Under the pieces are notes generated by a model. It made no database searches. It had not been told where the DNA came from and was given only the letters and a program-made list of their open reading frames with translations. From VRUE01 sp040508545 (GTDB taxonomy: Bacteria > Actinomycetota > Thermoleophilia > Solirubrobacterales > 70-9), in the NCBI GenBank assembly GCA_040508545.1, contig JBEVMR010000022.1, forward strand, positions 1-17,561: a stretch of DNA of 17,561 nt, in the 5' to 3' direction. This document shows, one piece after another, positions 7,760-14,399 of this stretch; position 1 is the stretch's first letter, and each line of letters begins with the position of its first letter. The translations under genes and the position numbers were made by a program.

Positions 7760-8632
7760 ATGCAGCCCCTACTTGCAGTCGACACCCCCTCGATGCTGTT
7801 CCGTGCTTTCTACGCCCTGCCCGACTCGATCAAGGGACCGGACGGCAGGCCGGTAAATGCCCTGCTCGGCACCGCCAACCTGATCCTGGCCGAGGTCGAA
7901 GTGCACGAACCGCGTGCCGTCGTCCTCTGCTTCGGGCCCGACGCGGCCTCCTACCGGACCGAGCTCTACCCCGCCTACCACGCCGAGCGCGATGCGGCGA
8001 TGCCCGACGACCTCTCGCCCCAGTTCGCCGCCAGTCGCGACTTCTTCTCCGCCTTCGGCTGGACCGTCGCAACCAGCGACTCACTCGAGGCCGACGACCT
8101 GCTCGGCACCTATGCCAACCGCGAGGCGGAGGCCGGCGGCAAGGCGTTGCTGCTGACCGGCGACCGCGACATGTACCAGTGCGCGGGCAAGGGGGTCACC
8201 GTCCTCTACGTCAAGACGGGTGGCAAGAAAGGCGCCGAAGAAGTCGATGCGGCGGGTGTGCGCGAGCGCTACGGCGTCGACCCCGCGCAGGTACCCGACT
8301 TCATCGCCCTGCGCGGCGACCCCTCCGACGGCCTGCCCGGCGCCAAGGGCGTCGGGCCCAAAACCGCCGCTGAACTGCTCCGCCGCCACGGCAACCTGGA
8401 GACGATCCTCGACAACGCGATCCGCGAGCAGCGACCGAAACTGCGTGGCGCCCTGCTCGATGCCGGTGACGAGCTGCTTGCCTTCAAAGACATCGCCACC
8501 CTTCGCGACGTCGGCGTCGAGCGGCCGCCTGACCAAGCCACCGACTGGCACGGCGCCGCCGCGGCCGCCCGCAAGCTCGGCATGAACCGCCTCGCCGAGC
8601 GGCTCGAGGCGAACGCCCCCCAGCCCCAGTAA
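7760..8632 (+). CDS. Stand-alone 5'-3' exonuclease (FEN/PolA N-terminal-like)
   Basis: This 290-residue protein corresponds to the 5'-nuclease domain of DNA polymerase I, without the polymerase. It would remove 5' flaps or RNA primers during replication and repair. Metal-binding acidic residues are all in place: D8, E110/D112/D113 (LEADDLLG), D135/D137 (TGDRDMYQ), and D187/D190 (GDPSDGLPG). The helix-hairpin-helix GAKGVGPKTAAELL (194-207) follows. One oddity is that the family's YK-x-x-R element reads YHAER (73-77), so the Lys of the arch/active site is His here while the Arg is kept. Actinobacteria often carry such a second, stand-alone exonuclease besides PolA. It has its own short divergent promoter region, and its stop is 4 nt from the convergent thioesterase-like gene. 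Confidence 0.93.
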   Translation: MQPLLAVDTPSMLFRAFYALPDSIKGPDGRPVNALLGTANLILAEVEVHEPRAVVLCFGPDAASYRTELYPAYHAERDAAMPDDLSPQFAASRDFFSAFGWTVATSDSLEADDLLGTYANREAEAGGKALLLTGDRDMYQCAGKGVTVLYVKTGGKKGAEEVDAAGVRERYGVDPAQVPDFIALRGDPSDGLPGAKGVGPKTAAELLRRHGNLETILDNAIREQRPKLRGALLDAGDELLAFKDIATLRDVGVERPPDQATDWHGAAAAARKLGMNRLAERLEANAPQPQ

Positions 8633-8636
8633 TCCC

Positions 8637-9350
8637 TCAGTTCTGGCGGGGCTCGATCAGCAGGGCCTGGGCGCGTGCCAGCACCTCGCCCGCGGCGGAG
8701 ACGATCGCCACCCCGGCATGGTGCTTGCGGCCATCGGCCGCGATTGGCCAGGAGATCACGACATGCTCTTCGCCAACCGGGACCGGCGCGTCGAGGCGGC
8801 CGGTGAAGCGGGCAAGCACTCCCGGCGGCATTGGCTCCGGGTGGTCCATGTAGGCGGCGAAGTAAGTGGGGCAATCGAGCACCGCCCAGACGATCTCCCC
8901 GCGGACGGCCCCCGATCCGTCGTCGGCCCATTGCGGCGGAGTCCAGGGCGTGGCGACGAGCATCCGCCCCTCGACCGGGCCGGCGTGGACGCCCAGCGTG
9001 TCCTCGCGCGTGCGGCTGCAGACGAAGCAGTCGCTGAACGGTCCGTCCGTCTTCCCTCGGTAGCCGGCGCTCGCAGCCCGCGCCTCCTCGGCGCCGACCG
9101 GCTCCGGAAGGTCGAGCTCGAACTCGGGCGCCGGACTAGCTTCGGCGGCGAGATCCTCGCCGTCGATGGCGAGGATCTTGCCATCGTCCTCGCGGCTCAC
9201 CCGCAGCACCGTGTCGAGTGGCACCGGGCGCCGCAGGCTGACCTCGACGGCACCCTCGAGGAAGGCGGCGAGGGCGCCGGCGCTGTAGCCGCCGTTGCCG
9301 CTCTCCAGCGGCCCGTTGAAGCGGGCGGGAATCGCGATCGTCTCGCTCAC
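8637..9350 (-). CDS. Hotdog thioesterase-like protein with CFVC motif
   Basis: The 237-residue protein has the layout of an actinobacterial acyl-CoA thioesterase-like (4HBT superfamily) family. An N-terminal half begins RFNGPLESGNGGYSAG (10-25). A central CFVC (108-111) is followed by LGVHAGPVEG. The second half has EIVWAVLDCPTYFAA, and the end is VLARAQALLIEPR. The two halves probably form a double-hotdog fold. The substrate is unknown, and the CFVC pair may bind metal or simply be structural. The start is a GTG lying inside a perfect 10-bp-arm hairpin (9336-9359), which may restrain translation. It follows the cupredoxin lipoprotein stop by 18 nt, so it is probably the last gene of that operon. 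The assignment rests on recalled family motifs. Confidence 0.7.
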   Translation of the reverse strand: MSETIAIPARFNGPLESGNGGYSAGALAAFLEGAVEVSLRRPVPLDTVLRVSREDDGKILAIDGEDLAAEASPAPEFELDLPEPVGAEEARAASAGYRGKTDGPFSDCFVCSRTREDTLGVHAGPVEGRMLVATPWTPPQWADDGSGAVRGEIVWAVLDCPTYFAAYMDHPEPMPPGVLARFTGRLDAPVPVGEEHVVISWPIAADGRKHHAGVAIVSAAGEVLARAQALLIEPRQN

Positions 9351-9359
9351 GAGACGATC
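9336..9359. repeat. Perfect inverted repeat over the thioesterase-like start codon
   Basis: Arms GATCGTCTCG (9336-9345) and CGAGACGATC (9350-9359) are perfectly complementary with a 4-nt loop. On the minus-strand mRNA the GTG start codon (9350-9348) lies at the stem/loop border and codons 2-5 lie in the loop and stem. It could hide the start codon or be an operator, and it partly encodes SETIA. Confidence 0.7.
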
Positions 9360-9368
9360 ATCGCAGCG

Positions 9369-9812
9369 TCAGCCGGCTGCGACCACTTCCACAGTGCCGT
9401 GCATGTCCGGGTGGATCGAGCAGATGTAGGAGTAGGACCCTGCCTCCTTGAAGGTCTCCGACTTGAGCTTGCCTTCCTCGAGCGTGCCGGTGTCGAAGCT
9501 GCCGTCATCGGCGGTCGCGGTATGCGGCGCCGAGTCCTCGTTCTGCCAGATCACCTTGCCGCCTTCCTCGATCGTCACGGGGTCGGGGTCGTAGGCGAAG
9601 TCGACGATCTCGACTTTCTCCGATCGCGCCGCGTCGCCGCTGGGGGCGGGGGCGCTGGTGCCGGAGTCGTCGCCAGCCTCGGTCGTCGCTTCGGCCGTCT
9701 CGGTGACAGTGGCCGAGCCGGTATCGCTGTCGTCGTCATCGCCGCAGCCGGCAACACCAACGCCGATCGCGAGGCAGAGGGCTAGAACCGGGAACAGCAG
9801 CTTGGTTGGCAT
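9369..9812 (-). CDS. Cupredoxin-domain lipoprotein
   Basis: This 147-residue protein has a lipoprotein signal with lipobox VAGC (C23). A disordered acidic/Thr/Ser linker (about 25-65) follows, then a compact cupredoxin domain. Type 1 copper ligands are H97 (SAPHTA), C131, H134 and M137 (CSIHPDMHG). It is anchored to the outer face of the membrane by the lipid and should shuttle single electrons. It differs from the cupredoxin at 1659-2219, which has no lipobox and a long insertion. Its neighbours are an EthA-like monooxygenase gene upstream (33 nt between stop and start) and a thioesterase-like gene downstream (18 nt). A TAGCGT box 6 nt before the ATG suggests it also has its own leaderless promoter. 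The physiological partner is not evident. Confidence 0.92.
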   Translation of the reverse strand: MPTKLLFPVLALCLAIGVGVAGCGDDDDSDTGSATVTETAEATTEAGDDSGTSAPAPSGDAARSEKVEIVDFAYDPDPVTIEEGGKVIWQNEDSAPHTATADDGSFDTGTLEEGKLKSETFKEAGSYSYICSIHPDMHGTVEVVAAG

Positions 9813-9818
9813 GCGGCC

Positions 9819-9824
9819 ACGCTA
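9819..9824 (-). promoter_or_regulatory. Candidate -10 box (TAGCGT) for the cupredoxin lipoprotein
   Basis: On the minus strand TAGCGT ends 6 nt before the ATG at 9812, in the 32-nt gap after the monooxygenase gene. It suggests an internal promoter inside the cluster. Confidence 0.4.
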
Positions 9825-9844
9825 CCCGCTTCGCCCGAATCGAA

Positions 9845-11365
9845 TCAGGCGGCGAGCTTTTCCGCGGACCGCGCCTCGGAGCTCGTCTCGCCGAGGAAGC
9901 GCATCGCCCCGTCGTCGATCCGCCCGCGCCTGATCGTGCGGATGTCGAAGACGTAGTTCTGGCGCAGCTTCCACGGTTCGGTCGCGCCCTGTTTGGGGAT
10001 CTGGTCGAGCGAGCGCACGACGTAGGTGGAGGTGAAGTCGACCAACGCCTGCTCGGTCACCGCGGGGTCGCCCTCGGGGATGCAGGTCTGGTAGCCGTGC
10101 TTGTCCATGTGGTTGAGCAGTCGGCAGATGTACTCCGCGGTGAGGTCCACCTTGAGCGTCCAGGAGGCGTTGGTGTAGCCAAAGGCGAAGGCGAGATTGG
10201 GGATGTCGCTCAGCATCATTCCCTTGTAGATCATCTTGCTGGGAACGTCGACCTCCTCGCCGTCGATGGAGAGGCTCAGGCCACCCAGGAAGAGTAGGTT
10301 CAGACCGGTCGCGGTGACGATCACGTCGGCCTCGAGCTCCTCCCCGGACTCGAGCTCGATGCCGCGCTCGGTGAAGGTCGCGATCCGATCGGTGACCACC
10401 GAGGCGCTGCCATCCGAGATCACCTTGAAGAGATCGCTGTCGGGAACCACGCACATGCGCTGGTCCCACGGGTTGTAGCGAGGCGAGAAGTGCTTGTCGA
10501 CGTCGTAGCCCGACGGCAGCTCCCGCGCCGCCCCCATGCGAAGCAGCTTTTTCACCCGCTCCGGCCGGCGGCGGCTGAACTGGTAGAAGGCCGTCTGGAC
10601 CAGCACGTTTTTCCAGCGCACGATCGAGTAAACGGCGCGCGTGGGCAAGATGTGGCGCAGCATCGAGGCGACCCGGTCCTCGGCCGGCAACGAGGCGACG
10701 TAGGTCGGCGAGCGCTGCAGCATCGTCACGTGCGCGGCCTTCTCCGCCATCGCCGGGACGAGGGTGACCGCGGTGGCGCCGCTGCCGATCACGACCACCC
10801 GCTTGCCGGCGTAGTCGAGGTCCTCGGGCCATTTCTGGGGATGCACGACCTCGCCGGCGAAGCGATCGAGGCCTTCGAACTCCGGCGTGTAACCCTCGTC
10901 ATAGCTGTAGTAGCCGGTGCAGGCCCAGAAGAAGTTGCAGCTGATCTGCGCGGTCTCGTTGCTGTCCGTGCGCTCCACCTCGACCGTCCAGCGGGCGTCC
11001 TCGCTCGACCAGCTGGCGGAGACGACACGATGATGGAAGCGGATCTTGCCCTCGATGTCGCTCTCGCTTGCGGTCTCCCGCACGTACTCGAGGATCGAGG
11101 CGCCGTCGGCGATCGTCCTGTTCGCGGTCCAGGGCCTGAACCTGTAGCCCATCGTGTGCATGTCGGAGTCCGAGCGAATGCCCGGGTAGCGGAACAGATC
11201 CCAGGTGCCACCGATGTCACCGCGGGCCTCGAGGATCGCGTAGCTCTTGTCGGGGCAGCGATCCTGCAGGTGCCAAGCAGCGCCAATGCCGGAAAGGCCG
11301 GCACCGACGATCAGCACATCGAGATGTTCGGGCGCCCCCTCGGCCAAGGGCGCCCATCCTAACAT
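9845..11365 (-). CDS. ethA: EthA-like FAD/NADPH Baeyer-Villiger monooxygenase
   Basis: This protein of about 506 residues is a class B flavoprotein monooxygenase, inserting one oxygen atom next to a ketone using FAD, NADPH and O2. From the ATG start it has the FAD motif GAGLSG (21-26), the Baeyer-Villiger fingerprint FAGEVVHPQKWP (169-180) and the NADPH motif GSGATA (194-199). It resembles M. tuberculosis EthA along its whole length, for example the EthA-like blocks GGTWDLFRYPGIRSDSDM, FSPRYNPWDQR and TNASWTLK. The start is uncertain. The ATG at 11365 is used, but the TTG at 11347 would give an N-terminus (M-AEGAPEHLDV) closer to EthA and has a TAGGAT box 8 nt upstream. It lies 33 nt after the DHFR-like gene and 32 nt before the cupredoxin lipoprotein. 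The symbol denotes similarity; the substrate is unknown. Confidence 0.9.
   Translation of the reverse strand: MLGWAPLAEGAPEHLDVLIVGAGLSGIGAAWHLQDRCPDKSYAILEARGDIGGTWDLFRYPGIRSDSDMHTMGYRFRPWTANRTIADGASILEYVRETASESDIEGKIRFHHRVVSASWSSEDARWTVEVERTDSNETAQISCNFFWACTGYYSYDEGYTPEFEGLDRFAGEVVHPQKWPEDLDYAGKRVVVIGSGATAVTLVPAMAEKAAHVTMLQRSPTYVASLPAEDRVASMLRHILPTRAVYSIVRWKNVLVQTAFYQFSRRRPERVKKLLRMGAARELPSGYDVDKHFSPRYNPWDQRMCVVPDSDLFKVISDGSASVVTDRIATFTERGIELESGEELEADVIVTATGLNLLFLGGLSLSIDGEEVDVPSKMIYKGMMLSDIPNLAFAFGYTNASWTLKVDLTAEYICRLLNHMDKHGYQTCIPEGDPAVTEQALVDFTSTYVVRSLDQIPKQGATEPWKLRQNYVFDIRTIRRGRIDDGAMRFLGETSSEARSAEKLAA
11356..11361 (-). promoter_or_regulatory. Candidate -10 box (TAGGAT) for the EthA-like gene
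   Basis: On the minus strand TAGGAT ends 8 nt before the TTG at 11347. If it is used, the ATG at 11365 would lie upstream of the transcript and the TTG would be the real start. Confidence 0.35.
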
Positions 11366-11398
11366 GGGAGTACCCAACCGGCGGGATGTTCCGGACGC

Positions 11399-12049
11399 CT
11401 ATGGAGTGCGGCTCAGCCCCCCGACGCGGTAGCGGAGGTGGGTGACGCCGGGCGCGTCGACGACGAGGGTCGGCTCCAGATCGAGGCCCGCCCCAGCGCC
11501 GTCGCCGAGCAGGCGGGCGCCATCGCCGAGCAGGAGTGGCACGACGTTGAGCTGCATCTGATCGATCAAGCCGGCGGAGAGGTACTGCCGAGCGACGTCG
11601 GCGCCGCCGCCAATCGAGACGTCGAGGCCGCCCGCCGCTGCCCGCGCTTGCTCCAGCGCCGACTCGATCCCGTCGGTGACGAAGGTGAAGGTGGTCTCGC
11701 CCAGGGTCAGCGGCTCGCGCTCGTGGTGGGTGAGGACGAAGACCGGCATGTGGAAGGGCGGCTCCTCCCCCCACCAGCCCTGCCACGGATCCTCGCTCCA
11801 GGGCCCCGGCCCGCCGCCGAACATGTTGCGGCCCATGATCACGGCCCCGACCCCGCTCAGCGATTCCTCCATCAGCGGCGTGCTCGCGGTCACCTCTCCC
11901 CCCTCGCGACCGTGCGACTCCCGCCAGACGGCGAGCTTGACGACCCACTCGTGCAGCTGCTCGCCGCCTTCACCCAGCGGGTTCTCCTCACTCTGGTTCG
12001 GGCCAGCGACGTAGCCGTCGAGCGAGATCGAGATCTCGAATCTCAGCAT
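11399..12049 (-). CDS. Dihydrofolate reductase-family protein (RibD C-terminal domain)
   Basis: The 216-residue protein starts FEISISLDGYVAGP (4-17), the hallmark opening of the RibD C-terminal/DHFR-like reductase family. It also has GAVIMGRNMFGGG in the middle, the family segment VSIGGGADVARQYLSAGLIDQ, and LNVVPLLLGDGARL, which contribute to NADPH binding. Members of this YwjB/YyaP-like group are probable NADPH-dependent reductases without a firmly known substrate. Riboflavin synthesis is unlikely because no deaminase domain or rib genes are nearby. The ATG lies 9 nt after the VOC gene stop, so these two are an operon, and the EthA-like gene follows. It may act with the monooxygenase, but only gene order supports that. 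Confidence 0.9.
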   Translation of the reverse strand: MLRFEISISLDGYVAGPNQSEENPLGEGGEQLHEWVVKLAVWRESHGREGGEVTASTPLMEESLSGVGAVIMGRNMFGGGPGPWSEDPWQGWWGEEPPFHMPVFVLTHHEREPLTLGETTFTFVTDGIESALEQARAAAGGLDVSIGGGADVARQYLSAGLIDQMQLNVVPLLLGDGARLLGDGAGAGLDLEPTLVVDAPGVTHLRYRVGGLSRTP

Positions 12050-12058
12050 CGGTATGGC

Positions 12059-12418
12059 CTACTCGTAGGGCGCGTAGCGACCGTGCAGCATCAGGTCGTT
12101 GCCGTCTGGGTCGGTGAAGAAGGCCATGTGGCAGACCCCGGTGTCCATCGTCTCGCCAGAGAACTCGATGCCCTTCGCCTCCAGCTCCTTGCGAGCCGCC
12201 TCGACGTCGTCGACGTGCAGCGCCGGATGGGCGTTTTTCTGCGGGGCGAAGCTCATGCCGAATTTCTCCGGCTCCCAGATGCTGAAGCAGGTCTCCCCCG
12301 CCCAGAACTCGAAGCGCGAGTTCTCGTCCGGCGCCAGCCCCAGCGTCTCGACGTAGAAGCTGCGCGAGCGCTCGGCGTCCTGCGAGGGAACCCCGATGAA
12401 GTCGGCCTTGGTGATCAC
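12059..12418 (-). CDS. VOC (glyoxalase/bleomycin-resistance) superfamily protein
   Basis: This 119-residue single VOC module shows FYVETLGL (21-28), then HPALHVDDVEAARKELEAKG, and ends FFTDPDGNDLMLHGRY, the standard beta-alpha-beta-beta-beta repeats. The usual metal-binding His of the first strand is not obvious (KADFIGV) and the terminal Glu is replaced within LMLH. A non-glyoxalase role, for example binding or a different metal set, is therefore likely. It is the first gene of the minus cluster that continues into the DHFR-like and EthA-like genes. The GTG start is supported by GGAG 5 nt upstream. It is divergent from the M55 peptidase gene. Confidence 0.9.
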   Translation of the reverse strand: MITKADFIGVPSQDAERSRSFYVETLGLAPDENSRFEFWAGETCFSIWEPEKFGMSFAPQKNAHPALHVDDVEAARKELEAKGIEFSGETMDTGVCHMAFFTDPDGNDLMLHGRYAPYE

Positions 12419-12423
12419 GTGCT

Positions 12424-12427
12424 CTCC
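12424..12427 (-). promoter_or_regulatory. Shine-Dalgarno of the VOC gene
   Basis: On the minus strand ACGGAGAGCAC precedes the GTG, with GGAG 5 nt away. It fixes the start and contrasts with the leaderless-type starts of most other leading genes here. Confidence 0.7.
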
Positions 12428-12470
12428 GTTCCGGTCGAATAGGTCGGTGCGCTCAGCCTACCCCCGGAGA

Positions 12471-12476
12471 TACGCT
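12471..12476 (+). promoter_or_regulatory. Candidate -10 box (TACGCT) for the M55 peptidase gene
   Basis: TACGCT lies 6 nt before the GTG at 12483 and there is no usable Shine-Dalgarno (GGAG is 13 nt away). A leaderless GTG start is predicted. It supports the short N-terminus over the longer open frame. Confidence 0.5.
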
Positions 12477-12482
12477 CGCCCG

Positions 12483-13400
12483 GTGAACATCCTGATCGCG
12501 GCGGACATGGAGGGGATTGCTGGCATCGACGATTACAGCGATTGCCTACCCTCCCATCCCTCCGCCTACACCCGCGGCCGCCGGCTGATGACCGACGAGG
12601 TCCTGGCCGCAGTCGAGGCCCTGCGCGCAGCCGGCGCCGAGCGAATCTGCGTCGGCGACTGGCACATGGTCGGGACGAACGTCGAACGCGACCGCATGCC
12701 GGCCGGAGTCGAGGTGCGCCCGATCGCCGACCTGGCGCTGGTCGAGGCCGAGCCCTCGATGAGCAAGGCCAACGGCGGCCCGCTCGACGCCGTGGTGATG
12801 CTCGGCCACCACGCCAGCACGCCGAACCCACGCGCCTTCTGCTCGCACACCTTCATCTGGGAGATGGAGGTCACCCTCGACGGCGAGTCGCTGAACGAGG
12901 TCCAGGTCTACGCCCAGGGCCTGGCGGCAGAGGGGATCCCGGTGTTGGTCGCAAGCGGCGATCGCTGGATGCTCGACGAGCTCGGCGAGGGCGAGCTGGG
13001 CGGAGCACGACTGGTGCCGACCAAGGAGGGCCTCGGCCGGGCGCGGGCTCGCTCGCGCGACATCGCCACGGTCCGTGGCGAGCTTGCCGACGCAATCGCC
13101 ACCGCGATGGCGGCGGCGCCGCAACCACCGCCGGCCCGCAATTACCCCGCCGAGCTGCGAATCGCGGTCGAAGGGCAGGAGCTGGCGCGGACGACGATCG
13201 CGGCGCCGGGCGAGCTGCTCACCGCGATCGCCTCGGTCTTCCGCTCGAGCCAGGTCTCGCGCGAGTACCGCCAGCTCGCCAAGCTGCTCCCCGCCGGGCA
13301 CGACTCGCGCGGGCGAGCACTGCAGCGCCGCCTCGGCAGCATCGTGGCGACGCCGGTGATGCGCTCCAAGGAGCGCAGCTGGCTCGCCGCATCCCCTTAA
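12483..13400 (+). CDS. M55 family D-aminopeptidase (DppA-like)
   Basis: This 305-residue protein belongs to the M55 zinc peptidase family, whose model is B. subtilis DppA, which trims D-Ala from D-amino-acid peptides. Aligned from memory, the two-zinc site is D8 and E10 (AADMEG), H61 (DWH), H110 (LGHHAST) and E139 (LNEVQ). H122 (CSHTFIWE) corresponds to the catalytic His. The frame stays open further upstream, but the GTG at 12483 puts the zinc-binding Asp at residue 8 as in DppA and has a TACGCT box 6 nt before it. The C-terminal 80 residues are longer than in DppA (274 residues) and rich in Ala/Arg. It may recycle cell-wall peptides or hydrolyse other small peptides. It ends 23 nt before hairpin A. 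Confidence 0.92.
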   Translation: MNILIAADMEGIAGIDDYSDCLPSHPSAYTRGRRLMTDEVLAAVEALRAAGAERICVGDWHMVGTNVERDRMPAGVEVRPIADLALVEAEPSMSKANGGPLDAVVMLGHHASTPNPRAFCSHTFIWEMEVTLDGESLNEVQVYAQGLAAEGIPVLVASGDRWMLDELGEGELGGARLVPTKEGLGRARARSRDIATVRGELADAIATAMAAAPQPPPARNYPAELRIAVEGQELARTTIAAPGELLTAIASVFRSSQVSREYRQLAKLLPAGHDSRGRALQRRLGSIVATPVMRSKERSWLAASP

Positions 13401-13423
13401 ATGGGGCGAGTTTCCAGTGCTGT

Positions 13424-13457
13424 GGACTTTGTACGTGCAATGACACGTACAAAGTCC
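13424..13457. repeat. Hairpin A, 14-bp perfect arms at the 5' end of the AbiEi/DUF559 gene
   Basis: Arms GGACTTTGTACGTG (13424-13437) and CACGTACAAAGTCC (13444-13457) are perfect complements around the 6-nt loop CAATGA, which holds the gene's ATG. The right arm encodes residues 2-6. It could double as a terminator for the M55 gene, but there is no T-tract. It is homologous to hairpin B (24 of 28 arm positions identical). Confidence 0.9.
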
Positions 13458-14357
13458 GATGCGAGAAGCAGGGAGGCTTGGGCACTTGCCGGCAAGCAGC
13501 ATGGAATCCTGAGCCGGCGGGACCTGCTCGGGCTCGGATTCACTCGTGAGGCGATCGCCCACCGGATCGCCAAGGGGCGCCTTCATCCCGTAGCACGAGG
13601 GATCTACGCGGTCGGTTGGCCGCAGTTGACGCAGGAGCGGCGCTGGATGGCCGCCGTGCTTGCCTGCGGGGACGGCGCCGCTCTGAGCCACCGCAGTGCC
13701 GCCGCGCTCTGGGGCATCGGTATAGAGCAACGTGGGCGGATTGACGTGAGCATCCGTCGCCGCTGCAGACACCGGCGCGACGGAATCCGCGCCATGAGCA
13801 GGCCCTCGCTGCGGAAAGAGGACATCACGCTGCGAGGTGGAATTCCGGTCACCTCTCCGGCGCGGACACTGGTCGATCAGGCCACCGAACTTCCCGAGAA
13901 AACGCTCGAGCGTGCCGTCAACGAGGCCGACAAGCACAACCTCATCGACCCCGAGGCCCTGCGCACCGCACTCGACGGCTTCAGGGGAGAGCCAGGAGTG
14001 CGTCGCCTCCGCGTCCTCCTCGACAAGCACACGTTCCAACTCTCCGATTCCGAGCTCGAGCTTCTCTTCCGTCCTATCGCGAAAAGGGCGGGGATGGCGC
14101 CACCGCTGACCAAAGCGAGGGTCAACGGGTACGAGGTCGACTTCTTCTGGCCCGACCTCGGTCTCGTCGTCGAGACCGACGGGCTGCGCTACCACCGCAC
14201 GGCGTCAGAGCAGACGCGCGACCACCGTCGCGACCAGACACACGTCGCCAGCGGATTGACCGCGCTTCGCTTCGCCCACTGGCAGGTCAAGTACGAGCCT
14301 GCGTACGTACGCAGGATCCTCGACCGCACAACCCAGCGCCTCCGCGACGCACGATGA
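13440..14357 (+). CDS. AbiEi antitoxin-like N-domain fused to DUF559 (VSR-like) nuclease domain
   Basis: The 305-residue protein has two parts. Residues about 12-150 match AbiEi-type winged-helix proteins: ALAGKQHGILSRRDLLGLG, then GRLHPVARGIYAVG, then ALSHRSAAALWG. Residues about 200-300 match DUF559/very-short-patch-repair-like nucleases, with E205/E207, D234 (YEVDFFWP), E245 (VVETDG), a basic HRTASEQTRDHRRD stretch and ALRFAHWQV. The acidic set is compatible with an active PD-(D/E)xK site. The ATG at 13440 is chosen because homologues as I recall start close to ALAxxQHG. An in-frame ATG at 13401, directly after the M55 stop, is possible. No partner AbiEii toxin is adjacent. The start codon sits in a hairpin loop without Shine-Dalgarno, so expression may be low. 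Its biological role is unknown. Confidence 0.88.
   Translation: MTRTKSDARSREAWALAGKQHGILSRRDLLGLGFTREAIAHRIAKGRLHPVARGIYAVGWPQLTQERRWMAAVLACGDGAALSHRSAAALWGIGIEQRGRIDVSIRRRCRHRRDGIRAMSRPSLRKEDITLRGGIPVTSPARTLVDQATELPEKTLERAVNEADKHNLIDPEALRTALDGFRGEPGVRRLRVLLDKHTFQLSDSELELLFRPIAKRAGMAPPLTKARVNGYEVDFFWPDLGLVVETDGLRYHRTASEQTRDHRRDQTHVASGLTALRFAHWQVKYEPAYVRRILDRTTQRLRDAR
14298..14315. repeat. 18-bp perfect palindrome inside the AbiEi/DUF559 gene
   Basis: CCTGCGTACGTACGCAGG is a perfect palindrome coding for PAYVRR near the C-terminus. It shares the GTACGT core with hairpins A and B, so it may belong to the same set of sites. Confidence 0.85.
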
Positions 14358-14365
14358 GCTCCGCG

Positions 14366-14399
14366 GGAGCTTGTACATGCTCCAGCACGTACAAACTCC
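14366..14399. repeat. Hairpin B at the 3' end of the AbiEi/DUF559 gene
   Basis: The left side GGAGCTTGTACATGCT pairs with AGCACGTACAAACTCC with two mismatches and a 2-nt loop. It lies between convergent stops (14357 and 14414), so it could act as a bidirectional terminator, although it lacks a T-tract. It is the same length as hairpin A and very similar in sequence; the right arms differ at 1 of 14 positions. Confidence 0.88.

Noticed and set aside
9151..9178. Perfect 11-bp-arm inverted repeat (AGATCCTCGCC) inside the thioesterase-like gene
   Set aside because: It encodes ILAIDGED in favoured codons, where symmetric GATC/GGCGAG strings arise easily. No regulatory position.
13424..13457. Hairpin A as a simple Rho-independent terminator of the M55 gene
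   Set aside because: Not preferred: no T-tract follows, it contains the next gene's start codon, and its sequence recurs at the far end of that gene. A secondary terminator role is still possible.
14157..14178. 9-bp inverted repeat around CGGTCTCG/CGAGACCG in the AbiEi/DUF559 gene
   Set aside because: It lies over the VVETDG catalytic codons. It is explained by coding and does not share the GTACGT core.
12546..14195. Minus-strand open frame of 549 codons across the M55 and AbiEi/DUF559 genes
   Set aside because: It spans two well-supported plus-strand genes and their intergenic hairpin, and has no coherent domain.
13440..14357. A complete type IV AbiEi/AbiEii toxin-antitoxin pair
   Set aside because: No AbiEii nucleotidyltransferase toxin gene lies on either side. 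The neighbours are an M55 peptidase and a DUF2855 protein.
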